Shown here: piece by piece, positions 1 to 9,900 of the stretch
Layout: every line of letters begins with the position of its first letter
Numbering within the stretch: position 1 is the stretch's first letter
Source: Mesorhizobium australicum
Lineage (GTDB): Bacteria > Pseudomonadota > Alphaproteobacteria > Rhizobiales > Rhizobiaceae
DNA length: 64,000 bases
Reading direction: 5' to 3'
Assembly (NCBI RefSeq): GCF_900177325.1
Contig: NZ_FXBL01000004.1
Location: 5,337,501 to 5,401,500, forward strand
Translations under genes and position numbers: made by a program
Notes under the pieces: model-generated
What the model was told of the DNA's origin: nothing
What the model saw: only the letters and a program-made list of their open reading frames with translations
Databases searched by the model: none

Positions 1-326
1 CGGCCTATGTCGCCGCCAAGCACGGCGTCGTCGGCCTGACCAAGACCGTTGCGCTGGAGAGCGCCCGCTCGAACATCACCTGCAACGCCGTCTGCCCCGG
101 TTTCGTGCTGACGCCACTGGTCGAAAAGCAGATCGATGACCGGGCGAAGGAACTCGGCCTCGACCGCGAGACCGTCATCCGCGACGTCATCCTGGAGAAG
201 CAGCCGAGCAAGAAATTCGCCTCGGTCGGCGAGATCGCCGCCGCCACGCTCTACCTCGTGTCGGACGGCGCCGCCTCCGTCACCGGCACGACCATCTCGG
301 TCGACGGCGGCTGGACGGCGCAGTGA
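1..326 (+). CDS. bdhA: D-beta-hydroxybutyrate dehydrogenase, C-terminal part
   Basis: The reading frame is open from the window edge to TGA at 324-326, so the N-terminus with the NAD-binding glycine motif lies outside. The visible part begins at the short-chain dehydrogenase catalytic Tyr-x3-Lys (YVAAK), then NAVCPG, the substrate-loop motif TPLVEKQ, and ends in the family signature SVDGGWTAQ. These match 3-hydroxybutyrate dehydrogenase, which oxidises 3-hydroxybutyrate to acetoacetate with NAD in the cytoplasm during PHB breakdown. The next gene starts inside this stop codon, so the two are translationally coupled. Another SDR specificity is possible but less likely given the loop and tail motifs. 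Confidence 0.85.
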   Translation, partial: AYVAAKHGVVGLTKTVALESARSNITCNAVCPGFVLTPLVEKQIDDRAKELGLDRETVIRDVILEKQPSKKFASVGEIAAATLYLVSDGAASVTGTTISVDGGWTAQ

Positions 327-1414
327 TGCGCAAGCCGGTCAACCTGGCGCTGCAGGGCGGCGGCTCGCATGGCGCCTTCACCTGGGGCGTTTTGGACCGC
401 CTGCTCGAAGACGGTCGGCTCGACTTCGCCGCCGTGTCCGGCACCAGCGCCGGCGCGATGAACGCGGCGGCACTCGCCGACGGCTGGATGCGCGGTGGGC
501 GCGAGGGCGCGCGCGAGCGACTGTCCTCCTTCTGGAAGAGCGTTGCGCGCAAGGGCCGCTTCTCGCCCGTGCAGCGGCTGCCCTGGGACATTTTCTGGGG
601 CAACTGGTCGGTCCAGAACTCGCCCGGCTACATGTTCTACGACGCCATGTCGCGCGTCTTCTCGCCGTACATGGTCAATCCTCTCAACGTGAACCCGCTT
701 CGTGAAGTGGTCGAGGAGGAGATCGACTTCCGCAATGTCCGCAGCTGCAAGGGCATCAGCGTCTTCGTCTCGGCAACCAATGTCCAGACCGGCCGCCTGC
801 GCGTCTTTTCCGGCGAAGAGCTGAGCGCCGATGCCGTGATGGCGTCCGCCTGCCTGCCGCAGGTCTTCCGCGCCGTCGAGATCGACGGCGAGCCCTACTG
901 GGACGGCGGCTATGGCGGCAATCCGGCGATCTTCCCGTTCTTCTACACCAACCACGTCGAGGATGTTCTGCTCGTGCAGATCAATCCGGTCACGCGGGAA
1001 GGCGCGCCGAAGACGGCGCAGGAGATCCAGAACCGCGTCGACGAGATCACCTTCAACTCAGGTTTGCTGCATGAAATGCGCGCCATTGCCTTCGTCAACA
1101 GGCTGATCGACGAAGGCCGGATCTCGCGTGACGAATACCGCGCCATACGCATGCACCGCATCGATGCCGACGAAGCCTTCAAGGACCTGTCCGCCTCCTC
1201 GAAGATCAATGCGGAATGGGCGTTCCTGGAGTATCTGCGCGACCTCGGGCGCAGCGCCGCCGAGGACTGGCTCGTCGCGAACTTCGACGCCGTCGGCGAG
1301 CAAGCCACGCTCGACGTGTCGGGAGAACTTTCGGAGACGCCCCAGCTCAGATCGCGCGGCCTCGGCGCGCGCACGCGAGAATTTCTGGCGACCCGCAGGA
1401 AGCCGGCGGCCTGA
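326..1414 (+). CDS. patatin-like phospholipase / possible PHB depolymerase
   Basis: A 362-residue patatin-fold hydrolase. Visible motifs are the oxyanion glycine loop GGGSHG (11-16), the nucleophile elbow GTSAG with Ser41, and the catalytic Asp193 in DGG. There is no signal peptide, so it should act in the cytoplasm. The ATG at 326 overlaps the upstream stop; a GTG at 323 is the only other close start. Coupling to a 3-hydroxybutyrate dehydrogenase gene suggests an intracellular PHB depolymerase or granule lipase rather than a general phospholipase. That role is inferred from context; the fold is clear. Confidence 0.85.
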   Translation: MRKPVNLALQGGGSHGAFTWGVLDRLLEDGRLDFAAVSGTSAGAMNAAALADGWMRGGREGARERLSSFWKSVARKGRFSPVQRLPWDIFWGNWSVQNSPGYMFYDAMSRVFSPYMVNPLNVNPLREVVEEEIDFRNVRSCKGISVFVSATNVQTGRLRVFSGEELSADAVMASACLPQVFRAVEIDGEPYWDGGYGGNPAIFPFFYTNHVEDVLLVQINPVTREGAPKTAQEIQNRVDEITFNSGLLHEMRAIAFVNRLIDEGRISRDEYRAIRMHRIDADEAFKDLSASSKINAEWAFLEYLRDLGRSAAEDWLVANFDAVGEQATLDVSGELSETPQLRSRGLGARTREFLATRRKPAA

Positions 1415-1417
1415 CGC

Positions 1418-2050
1418 TCAGCCCGGCGTGACCGCGCGAGCCACCACCGACACGAGGCTGCGCGTCGCCACGCGCAATTCATCGAGGTTCTTCAGGCGCG
1501 CCTTCATGCCTTCGATCGCATCCCAGAACAGGCTCGCCAGGGTTTCGGCCGAATAGCCGCGCGCCCTCAGATCGACGCCGCTGTCGCGGGCCGCGCGATC
1601 GAGTGCGTCGGCGACGAGACCGACCATCGACTCCTTCCAGTCCGCGAGCACCTCGCCTGCCAGCTGATTCTTCATATCGAGGATCTCGTGTCCGTGCGGC
1701 GATCGCATGAACTCTTCCATCATCGCGAACATCGACGTTTCGAGCAGCAGGTTCAGCCGCTCGCCGATCGGGCCGTCGCCGGCCAGCACTTGCCGGGCGG
1801 TTGCCACGGATCCATCAAAATAGCTGAGCGCGATGGCCTGGTAGATGTCGACCTTGTTGCGGAACAGCAGGTACAGCGCCGGCCGTGACATCTCCGCCGC
1901 TTTGGCGATGTCGTCCATCGTCGTGCGCTGAATGCCATAGGCGAGGAAAACCTTCGCCGCGCGCTCCAGGATGCGCTGGCGCTTCAGATCATCTGGGCTG
2001 GCATTGGTGTCGTTCAAGGCAATTCCCGCTCGCACATGACCTATTGACAT
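1418..2050 (-). CDS. TetR/AcrR family transcriptional regulator
   Basis: About 210 residues with an N-terminal TetR helix-turn-helix (TTMDDIAKAAEMSRPALY, then FRNK) near residues 35-60 and a variable C-terminal ligand domain. The gene is divergent from the iorAB-type operon and converges on the patatin gene with a 3-bp gap. No good Shine-Dalgarno precedes the ATG at 2050; a GTG at 2035 is an alternative start. The shared promoter holds TGACA half-sites, so it probably represses itself and the oxidoreductase operon. The ligand is unknown. Confidence 0.85.
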   Translation of the reverse strand: MSIGHVRAGIALNDTNASPDDLKRQRILERAAKVFLAYGIQRTTMDDIAKAAEMSRPALYLLFRNKVDIYQAIALSYFDGSVATARQVLAGDGPIGERLNLLLETSMFAMMEEFMRSPHGHEILDMKNQLAGEVLADWKESMVGLVADALDRAARDSGVDLRARGYSAETLASLFWDAIEGMKARLKNLDELRVATRSLVSVVARAVTPG

Positions 2051-2068
2051 ACTGACGAATTTTGTCAA
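2044..2068. promoter_or_regulatory. putative TetR operator between tetR and iorA
   Basis: The 74-bp divergent gap has TTGACA at 2044-2049 facing TGTCAA at 2063-2068, with a third half-site TGAC at 2053-2056 that also pairs with GTCA at 2064-2067. This is the expected size and place for a TetR operator. Assignment to the adjacent regulator is inferred. Confidence 0.45.
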
Positions 2069-2124
2069 GATGTTTCGGCAAGGCAGAGAGTGGTATGCTC
2101 GCAACCCAGCCCAAGGAGGTGCTT

Positions 2125-2586
2125 ATGCGTCTGACGGTCGATGGACAAGAGATCGAGGTCGATGCGGAGCCAGACATGCCGCTCCTGTGGGCCTTGCGCG
2201 ACCTCGCCGGCAAGACCGGACCGAAATTCGGCTGCGGCGTCGCCGCCTGCGGCGCCTGCACGGTGGTGATCGACGGCCAGCCGGTGCGATCCTGCTCCCT
2301 TCCTGTCGGCGACGTCACAGGCAGCGTAACCACCATCGAGGGCCTTGCTGTCGACGGGAAGCTGCATCCGGTGCAGCAAGCCTGGCTGGAAGAACAGGTC
2401 GCGCAATGCGGCTACTGCCAGGCCGGCCAGATCATGAGCGCCTATGCGCTTCTGGAAGAGATCGAGAACCCGACCGACGAGGACATCGACAACGCCATGG
2501 GCGGCAATCTCTGCCGCTGCGGCACCTATCCGCGCATCCGCGCCGCCATCAAGAGAGCGGCGAACCTCAAGCTGGCGAGGGCCTGA
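2125..2586 (+). CDS. iorA: (2Fe-2S)-binding subunit of aldehyde/isoquinoline-type oxidoreductase
   Basis: A 153-residue small subunit of a xanthine-oxidase-family enzyme. The plant-type ferredoxin domain has Cys37, Cys42, Cys45 and Cys57; the second [2Fe-2S] domain has Cys95, Cys98, Cys130 and Cys132 (CxxC ... CRC). It passes electrons from the molybdenum subunit to an external acceptor. The start at 2125 is fixed by a near-perfect Shine-Dalgarno AAGGAGGT at 2113-2120. The large subunit gene starts 2 bp downstream. There is no FAD subunit, as in isoquinoline 1-oxidoreductase; the true substrate is not known. Confidence 0.92.
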   Translation: MRLTVDGQEIEVDAEPDMPLLWALRDLAGKTGPKFGCGVAACGACTVVIDGQPVRSCSLPVGDVTGSVTTIEGLAVDGKLHPVQQAWLEEQVAQCGYCQAGQIMSAYALLEEIENPTDEDIDNAMGGNLCRCGTYPRIRAAIKRAANLKLARA

Positions 2587-2588
2587 CC

Positions 2589-4865
2589 ATGGCAAGCATC
2601 GGCAAGATCGCACGACGCACCTTCCTGTTCGGCATGGCGGCCGTCGCGGGCGGCGTGGCCGTCGGCTACTACTATTACCGCAGGCCCTACCCGAACCCTC
2701 TCGAAGGCGAACTGGCCGAGGGCGAGGTAACCTTCAACCCCTATCTCAAGATCGGCTCCGACAACACGATCACGGTGATCGCGCCGCGCGCAGAGATGGG
2801 TCAGGGCATCTCCACCACGCTCGCCGCCTTCGTCGCCGAGGAACTCGACGTGACGCTTGACCGTCTCACAGTCGAGCACGGGCCGCCGTCTTATGCCTAT
2901 TACAATGCCGCGATGCTCGAAGAAGGCGCCGGCTTCAACTTCTGGGACGATAGCTTCACCGCGGAGACAGTGCGCGGGCTGATGGGCGCGGCGGGCAAGA
3001 TGCTGGGCCTCCAGGCCACCGGCGGCTCGACCGCGGCGCGCGACGGCTTTGACCGGATGCGTCAGGCCGGTGCGGCGGCGCGCATCATGCTGATCGAGGC
3101 CGCTGCCGCCCGGTTGGGCGTGCCCGCGCGCGACCTTGCGACCGACAACGGCACGATCGTCCACAAAGCATCCAACCGCAGCGTTACCTACGGCGAAGTG
3201 GCGCTCGACGCCTCGAAACTGACGCCTCCCTCGAAAGTCACGCTGAAGGAGAAGGCGGACTGGAAGCTGCTCGGCAAGCCGCAGAAGCGCGTCGACATGC
3301 TGGCGAAGGTTACCGGCGCGCCGATCTTCGGCATCGACGTCCGGCAGCCCGACATGCTGTTCGGAACCGTTCGGATGAGCCCGGTCTTCGGCGCGAAACC
3401 CGTCCGCTCGGACACCTCGGCCGCTTCGAAGATGCCCGGCGTCGTCAAGATCGTGCCGATCGAATCGAGCTATGGAAGCGGTTTCGGCGTCATTGCCGAG
3501 AACACCTGGGCCGCGTTCAAGGCTGCAGAGGCGATCGATGTCGAGTGGGGCAAGCCGGATTATCCGCTTTCCAACGACGAGATCATGACCCGTATCGCGG
3601 ACGCCGCCCGAACCGGCGAGGCAAGCGCGATGCGGGACGACGGCGACGTCGATGTCGCCTTCGCCGACGCGCCGCAGGATCGCGTCATCGAGGCGGAATA
3701 CAGCGTCCCCTACCTGTCGCATGCTCCGATGGAGCCGATGAACTGCACAGCGCAGCTGAAAGACGGCGTCCTAAACGTCTGGGCACCGAACCAGATGCCC
3801 GTGCTGGTGCGCTGGTTCTGCTCCGACATCGCCGGCGTGCCGGGCAACAAGACCATGGTGCACACCACCTCCATGGGCGGCGCCTTCGGCCGCCGCGGCG
3901 AACTGGACTACGCGCTCTACGCCACCATCCTCGCCAAGGAGACCGATGGGCGCCCGGTGCAGGTGACATGGACCCGCGGGGAGGACATGCGCCGCGGGCC
4001 GTTCCGGCCGGCGTCGGTTGGGAAGTTCCGGGCCCGCATCGGCAATGACGGCCTGCCGGTCGCCGTCGACATGCGGGTGGCGGCGCAGAACATGATGGCC
4101 TCGCTGATGAGCCGCACCTTCACGTCCCTGCCGGCCGGCGGGTCGGATCCCTCGATCACCGACGGGTCGCGCAACCAGCCCTACACCATCCCCAACTACC
4201 GGGTCTCCGAGATCCAGGTGCCGCTTCCCATTCCCGTTACCTTCTGGCGCTCGGTCGGCAATTCCGTGAACGGCTTCTTCCACGAATGCTTCATGGACGA
4301 GATCGCTCATGCAGGCGGCATCGATCCGGTCGAGATGCGGCGCAAGCTGATGGTCAACCATCCGGCTGCGCTCGCGGTCGTGAACAAGGTTGCGGAAATG
4401 TCCAGCTGGGGCGAGGCCTTGCCGGAAGGCAAGGCAAAGGGTTTCGCCTTTACGCTCTCCTTCGGCAGCTGGTGCGGGCAGGTCATCCAGATCGCCGACA
4501 CGCCCGCCGGCATCAAGCTGGAGAAGATGTGGATCGCTGTCGAGGTCGGCACGGCCCTCGATCCAGGCATCATCGAGACGCAGATGACCTCCGGCGCGGT
4601 CTACGGCCTGTCGGCCGCGATGGGCCAGGCGATCACTTTCGAGGACGGACGGGTCGTTCAGTCCAACTTCCACGATTTCGACGCCATGCGCATCTTCCAG
4701 GCGCCGGAATTCGAGGTCGCAATCCTCGAGAATTTCCACCGCATGGGCGGCGCCGGCGAAGTCGGCGTTCCGCCGGCAGCGCCCGCGCTTGCCAACGCGC
4801 TTTCCGCGCTCAAGGGCCAGCGCTTCCGCTCCCTGCCGCTGTCGAAGGAGGTCGCGTTCGCATGA
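2589..4865 (+). CDS. iorB: molybdopterin-binding oxidoreductase large subunit, Tat-exported
   Basis: A 758-residue catalytic subunit of the aldehyde oxidase/IorB group. The N-terminus is a twin-arginine signal (RRTFL at residues 9-13 followed by a hydrophobic stretch), so the folded cofactor-loaded enzyme should reach the periplasm. Family features include the AEMGQG segment near residue 70, GGAFGRR and, near the C-terminus, GAGEVGVPP. It would hydroxylate an aldehyde or N-heterocycle using water. It lies between the Fe-S subunit and a dihaem cytochrome c gene; its stop overlaps the cytochrome start by 4 bp. The exact substrate cannot be read from sequence. Confidence 0.9.
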   Translation: MASIGKIARRTFLFGMAAVAGGVAVGYYYYRRPYPNPLEGELAEGEVTFNPYLKIGSDNTITVIAPRAEMGQGISTTLAAFVAEELDVTLDRLTVEHGPPSYAYYNAAMLEEGAGFNFWDDSFTAETVRGLMGAAGKMLGLQATGGSTAARDGFDRMRQAGAAARIMLIEAAAARLGVPARDLATDNGTIVHKASNRSVTYGEVALDASKLTPPSKVTLKEKADWKLLGKPQKRVDMLAKVTGAPIFGIDVRQPDMLFGTVRMSPVFGAKPVRSDTSAASKMPGVVKIVPIESSYGSGFGVIAENTWAAFKAAEAIDVEWGKPDYPLSNDEIMTRIADAARTGEASAMRDDGDVDVAFADAPQDRVIEAEYSVPYLSHAPMEPMNCTAQLKDGVLNVWAPNQMPVLVRWFCSDIAGVPGNKTMVHTTSMGGAFGRRGELDYALYATILAKETDGRPVQVTWTRGEDMRRGPFRPASVGKFRARIGNDGLPVAVDMRVAAQNMMASLMSRTFTSLPAGGSDPSITDGSRNQPYTIPNYRVSEIQVPLPIPVTFWRSVGNSVNGFFHECFMDEIAHAGGIDPVEMRRKLMVNHPAALAVVNKVAEMSSWGEALPEGKAKGFAFTLSFGSWCGQVIQIADTPAGIKLEKMWIAVEVGTALDPGIIETQMTSGAVYGLSAAMGQAITFEDGRVVQSNFHDFDAMRIFQAPEFEVAILENFHRMGGAGEVGVPPAAPALANALSALKGQRFRSLPLSKEVAFA

Positions 4866-5446
4866 GGCTCGCGCGCATAGTGCTGACGGCCGCTGCCATC
4901 ACCGCGGCCGTCTCAACCGCCTTCGCCCAGGAGACGTCGCCCGCGGTCGATCCCGCCGCCGGCCTCGCCTCGTGGGCCAAGGTCTACGAAGTCTTCTCGC
5001 ATCCGCGCTGCGCCAACTGCCACGTCGAGGACGACCGTCCGCGCTGGTCGGGCCCCCATTATGGCGCGACACGCGTCCATGCATTCAACGTGCAGCGTGG
5101 TGCCGACGGCTCGGGCTTCGGCAATCCCGGCCTGCGCTGCACCACCTGCCATTTCGCGACCAATTCCACCGTGTTGCATGGCCCGCCCGGCGCCGAGAGC
5201 TGGCATCTGGCCCCGCCGGAAATGGTCTGGTTCGGCAAGTCGTCCGCCGAAATCTGCGCCCAGATCAAGGATCCCGAGCGCAATGGCGGCCGCACGCTCG
5301 ACGAGGTCGCCGTGCACGTGCGAGACGACGGCCTCGTCGCCTGGGGTTGGAACCCCGGTCCTGGCCGCGAGCCCGCGCCGGGCTCCGCGCAGGCCACGTT
5401 CGAGGCGCTCTCGGCATGGGCGGCCGCCGGCGCGCCGTGTCCATGA
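4862..5446 (+). CDS. periplasmic c-type cytochrome, electron acceptor of IorAB-like enzyme
   Basis: 194 residues with a cleavable signal peptide (to about residue 22, AFA-QE) and two haem c sites: CANCH (Cys50, Cys53, His54) and CTTCH (Cys93, Cys96, His97). The start ATG overlaps the stop of the large subunit, so it belongs to the same operon. It most likely carries electrons from the molybdenum enzyme to the respiratory chain. It is not a classic mono-haem cytochrome c; the region after the second haem has no recognised motif. Confidence 0.85.
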   Translation: MRLARIVLTAAAITAAVSTAFAQETSPAVDPAAGLASWAKVYEVFSHPRCANCHVEDDRPRWSGPHYGATRVHAFNVQRGADGSGFGNPGLRCTTCHFATNSTVLHGPPGAESWHLAPPEMVWFGKSSAEICAQIKDPERNGGRTLDEVAVHVRDDGLVAWGWNPGPGREPAPGSAQATFEALSAWAAAGAPCP

Positions 5447-5458
5447 GAGCCGCCCACG

Positions 5459-5485
5459 AAGAAGCCGACCTCGGTCGGCTTCTTT
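5459..5485 (+). terminator. rho-independent terminator after cytochrome gene
   Basis: A perfect 10-bp GC-rich stem (5461-5470 with 5473-5482, loop TC) is followed by a short T run. It ends the ior operon 12 bp after its last stop. Confidence 0.8.
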
Positions 5486-5561
5486 ACATTTCTTTACAAT
5501 TCGCAGGGCTTTTCGAAACACGCAGGCACTAGTATGGCCTTTCGGATACGGGCCGGACTCA

Positions 5562-5612
5562 TGACAGCAAAGTGTCAGGAGCATCGGACGAATGTATCTT
5601 TATGACTATATT
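5562..5612 (+). promoter_or_regulatory. putative promoter and operator of RND efflux operon
   Basis: An inverted repeat TGACA-N6-TGTCA (5562-5577) lies just upstream of a possible promoter: TCGGAC at 5584-5589, 17-bp spacer, TATATT at 5607-5612. The rest of the 310-bp gap 5447-5756 holds only the upstream terminator and a roughly 145-nt leader in which I see no structured RNA. Confidence 0.4.
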
Positions 5613-5756
5613 GCGCTGCAAACTTGGAGTAAGAAACCGCCCGCTCCGTTCCGGATGCGTTTCAGGATTGCAAGATGGCCGATGCGGCCCCACCTGAATG
5701 CACGGAGCGGCCGCGACGCGTGACGCGTCTTTCGCCCGATATGGGGATTTTTCGGT

Positions 5757-6902
5757 ATGGCGAAGTTCAGGTTCCACAAAGTCGCGGCTGTTGCCGTGCT
5801 CATCGGATTTGCCGCATGGATGGGAACCGGGAGGTTCTCGTCGGTCGGCTCCGCATCGACGGAGACGGAGGCCGCGCAGGGCGAGGCAAAGCCGGCGACC
5901 GCGGAGGCCGCGCCCAAGGCGCCGCGCACCGTCGCAGTGGTGACCCCGCCCCATATCCAGCATGAGCGGGCGATCCGCCTCTCCGGCCAGACCCAGGCCG
6001 ACAAGCGGGCGGTGCTCGCGACGCGCGCGGCCGGCATCATCGAGCAGCTCACCGTCAAGCAGGGCGACAAGGTCGCGGCCGGCCAGACCATCCTGGTGCT
6101 GAACGCCGAGGACAAGCCCGCTATGGTCGAGACCGCAAAACAGCTGGTCAAGCAGCGGCAGGCCGAGCTGGAGGCCGCGCAGCGGCTGGCCAAGACCGGC
6201 ACACTCGCCAAGCTCAGCCTCGACACGGCCGTCTCGGCTCTTGCCCAGGCGGAATCCCAGCTCAAGGCTGCCCAGGCCGATCTCGACCGCCTCACCATCG
6301 TCGCCCCGTTCGCCGGCATCGTCGACAGCGTCGACGTCGAGCTCGGCAGCGCGGTCGCGCAGGGCGCCCAGATCGCCACGCTGCTCAGCCTCGATCCCGT
6401 CGTGGTGAAGGGCGAGGTGAGCGAGCGCGACCTGACCTACATCAAGGCCAACGACAAGGCCGATGCCGTTCTGGTCAATGGCGAACGCGTCACCGGCACC
6501 GTGCGCTACATCAGCCGCGAGGCCGCCGCGGCGACGCGCACCTTCCGCGTCGAGGTGGCGATCCCCAATGCGGACGAGCGCATTCCCGCCGGCATGACGG
6601 CCGAGATCACCGTGCGCGCAGCACCCGCCGACGCCGTGATCCTGCCGCGCTCGGTGGTGACGCTCAGCGCCAATGGCGACCTCGGCATCCGCGCGGTCGA
6701 CAAGGATGGCAAGATCGTCTTCTACCCGATCGACCTCATGGACGACCTGACCAACGGTCTGGTTCTCGGCGGCGTTCCGAAGGATGCGCGCATCGTCGTG
6801 GCCGGCCAGGATCTGGTCACCGAGGGCGACATCGTCAACCCGGTCACCGCCGACGAGCAGCTCATCAAGAAGCTGGTCGGCGAAGTCGCCGGCACCAATT
6901 GA
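5757..6902 (+). CDS. RND efflux periplasmic adaptor (membrane fusion protein)
   Basis: 381 residues: an N-terminal membrane anchor (about 8-24), a disordered Ala/Glu linker, the lipoyl/barrel-sandwich half, an Ala/Gln/Leu-rich coiled-coil hairpin (about 125-185, QAELEAAQRLA), then the second barrel half (VAPFAGIVDSV) and beta-barrel. It joins the inner-membrane pump to an outer-membrane channel. The pump gene follows after 13 bp. No outer-membrane factor gene is present, so a TolC-like protein from elsewhere must be shared. The transported compound is unknown. Confidence 0.9.
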   Translation: MAKFRFHKVAAVAVLIGFAAWMGTGRFSSVGSASTETEAAQGEAKPATAEAAPKAPRTVAVVTPPHIQHERAIRLSGQTQADKRAVLATRAAGIIEQLTVKQGDKVAAGQTILVLNAEDKPAMVETAKQLVKQRQAELEAAQRLAKTGTLAKLSLDTAVSALAQAESQLKAAQADLDRLTIVAPFAGIVDSVDVELGSAVAQGAQIATLLSLDPVVVKGEVSERDLTYIKANDKADAVLVNGERVTGTVRYISREAAAATRTFRVEVAIPNADERIPAGMTAEITVRAAPADAVILPRSVVTLSANGDLGIRAVDKDGKIVFYPIDLMDDLTNGLVLGGVPKDARIVVAGQDLVTEGDIVNPVTADEQLIKKLVGEVAGTN

Positions 6903-6915
6903 GCGGCGCCCGGTC

Positions 6916-9900
6916 ATGGATATCGTCAAGCTTGCCATCCGCAACGCGCGGCTGACGCTTTCGGTCCTCGTTTTCCTCGTCATCGCGGGCGCGCTCGCCT
7001 ATCGCGCGGTGCCGAAGGAGGCCGAGCCAGACGTCGCGATTCCAATCATCTACGTGAGCCTCGCCTACCAGGGCATCTCGCCGGAGGATTCCGAACGCCT
7101 GCTGCTGCGACCGGTCGAAACACAGCTGAAGAGCCTGAAGGGCCTGAAGGAAATGCGCTCCGCCGCCTACCAGGGCGGCGGCTACGTGCTGGTCGAGTTC
7201 GACCCCTCGACGGACCTGTCGGACGCGCTGATCGATGTGCGCAACAAGGTGCAGGACGCCAAGCAGGATATTCCCGAAGGCGCCGAGGAGCCGACCGTCA
7301 ACGAGGTCAACGTCTCCGAATTCCCCGTCCTTGTCGTAACGCTGTCGGGCGACGTGCCGGAGCGCGTGCTCACGGTCGCGGCCAAGTCGCTGCGCGACAA
7401 GATCGAGGAGGTCCCGGGCGTCCTCGAGGGCACCATTCAGGGTTCCCGTGAAGAACTGGTCGAGGCGATCATCGACCCGGTCAAGCTCTCCTCCTACGGC
7501 CTGAGACTCGACCAGCTCATCCAGGGCGTCGGCGCGTCGAACAGCCTCGTCGCCGCCGGTGCGCTGGAAGGCAGCGAAGGCAAATACGCCATCAAGGTAC
7601 CGGCGCTGATCGAGACGCCGGAAGACGTGGCGCGCCTGCCGGTCGTGGCCAACAACAACGCGGTGGTGCGGGTGCAAGACCTTGCCACCGTCCGCTCCAC
7701 CTTCAAGGACGCCGAGACGATCACGCGGCTCGACGGCAAGCCCGCCATCGCCATCGAGGTGAAGAAGCGCATCGGCGCCAACATCGTCGAGACGATCGAG
7801 GGCGCAAAGCACGTCGCCGACGAATTCCTCAAGACGGCGCCTCCAGGCATGGAGGTCACCTACACGCAGGACAAGTCCGTCTTCGTCAACCAGCTCCTGA
7901 ACGACCTGCAGAATCACGTGCTGATTGCCGTGATCCTGGTCTTCATCGTCATCCTCTACGCGCTCTCCGGTCGCGCCTCGCTGCTGATCGGCCTCGCGAT
8001 CCCGTCCTCGTTCCTGATGGGCATCCTGGCGCTGGCGCTGATGGGCTACACGATCAACATGATCGTGCTGTTCTCGCTGATCCTGGCGGTCGGCATGCTG
8101 GTCGACGACGCGATCATCGTCACCGAATATGCCGAGCGGCGCATGTCCGAGGGCGCGCCGAAGGAGCTTGCGTTCGAGGAGGCCGCCAAGCGCATGGCAG
8201 GTCCCGTGATCGCGGCCACCATGACCCGCATCGCCGCCTTCTCGCCGCTGCTCTTCTGGCCCGGCATCATCGGCGACTTCATGAAATACCTGCCGATCAC
8301 GCTCATCGTCACGCTTGCAGCTTCGATGGCCTATGCGTTGATCTTCGCGCCGACCCTGGGCGCGATCTTCGCCAAGGCGCCTGAGCATCCGGAGGAGCAC
8401 GGCCGCGACGGCCTCTACATGGCCGTCGTCAACAAGGCGGTGCACTATCCCATCACTGCCCTGATCCTGACTGTGGCGCTGCTCGGCGGCGGCATGTGGT
8501 CCTACGTGAAGTTCGGCAACGGCGTGGAGTTCTTCCCCACCGTCGAGCCGGACTACGGCCTGCTCTACGTGCATGCCCGCGGCAACCTGTCGCTCGCCGA
8601 GATGGATGCGGCGACCCGCGAGGCCGAAAACCGGCTGCTCGGCTGGCCGGGCGTCAAATCGGTCTACACCCGCGCCGGCAAGTCGCGCGGCGGCGGGCAG
8701 GATATCCCCGAAGATGTCGTCGGCGTGATCCAGTACGAGTTCGTCGACTGGCGGGAACGCAAGTCCGCGCATGAGATCCTGGATGAGTTGCGTGTGAAGA
8801 TGGCGGGCATTCCCGGCGTCGATGTCGAGGTGCGCGTGCCTGATGCCGGCCCGCCGACCGGCAAGCCCATCCAGGTCCGCCTCTCGGCGGTCAATCCCGA
8901 GGGCCTCAACGAATACGCCGCCAAGGTCGCGGCCGAGGTCGCCAAGGTGCCGGGCGTCATCGACATTTCCGATGGCTTGCCGCCGCCGGGCATCGACTGG
9001 GCGCTTGAGGTCGACCGTTCGAAGGCTGCTCAATACGGCATCTCGCCGATCGCCGTCGGCACGGTCGTGCAGCTCGTCACGACCGGCCTGAAACTGACTG
9101 ACTATCGCCCGGCCGGCGCGGACGACGCGGTCGACATCCGGCTGCGTCTGCCGGAAGACCGGCGCACGCTCGCCTCGCTCGACCAGCTGCGGATCGAAAC
9201 CGCACAGGGCTCCGTTCCGATCTCGAACTTCGTCTCGCGCAAGCCGGAGCAGACCGTCGGCATCCTCAATCGCATCGACGCCAAGCGCACGATATCCGTG
9301 CAGGGCAATGTCGCCTCCGGATTCCAGGTCGCGGCCGTACAGGCCGAGGTGTCGAAGGTCGTCGCGGGCATGGAGCAGCCGGGCATCGAGTGGAAGCTGG
9401 CCGGCTCCAACGAGGACAGCGAGGAGGCCGGAGCGTTCCTGGTGAATGCCTTCGGCGCGGCGATGTTCCTGATCTTCCTCGTGCTGCTCGCGCAGTTCAA
9501 CAAGTTCACCAGCGTCGTGCTCGTGCTCACCTGCGTGGTCATGGCGGTCATCGGCGCGCTGCTCGGCATGCTTTTGACCGGCCAGGCCTTCGTCATCGTC
9601 ATGTCGGGCATCGGCATGATCGCGCTGGCGGGTGTCGTCGTGAACAACAACATCGTGCTGATCGACACCTACGACCGGCTGCGGGACGAGGGCTGGGAAA
9701 AGCTCGACGCCGTGCTCGAGACCTGCCGCCAGCGTGCGCGCCCGGTCGTGCTGACCGCGCTCTCCGCGATCCTCGGCGTGCTGCCGATCGCCTTCGGCCT
9801 CGGTCTGGAGATCTTCCACCACGAGACGACGATCAACGCACCTTCGACCCAGTGGTGGATTGCGCTCTCGTCGGCGATTGTCTTCGGCCTGTCCTTCGCG

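Noticed and set aside
2070..2588. N-terminal extension of the large Mo subunit upstream of 2589
   Set aside because: The extended part is Arg-rich shadow of iorA; the Tat signal fixes the start at 2589.
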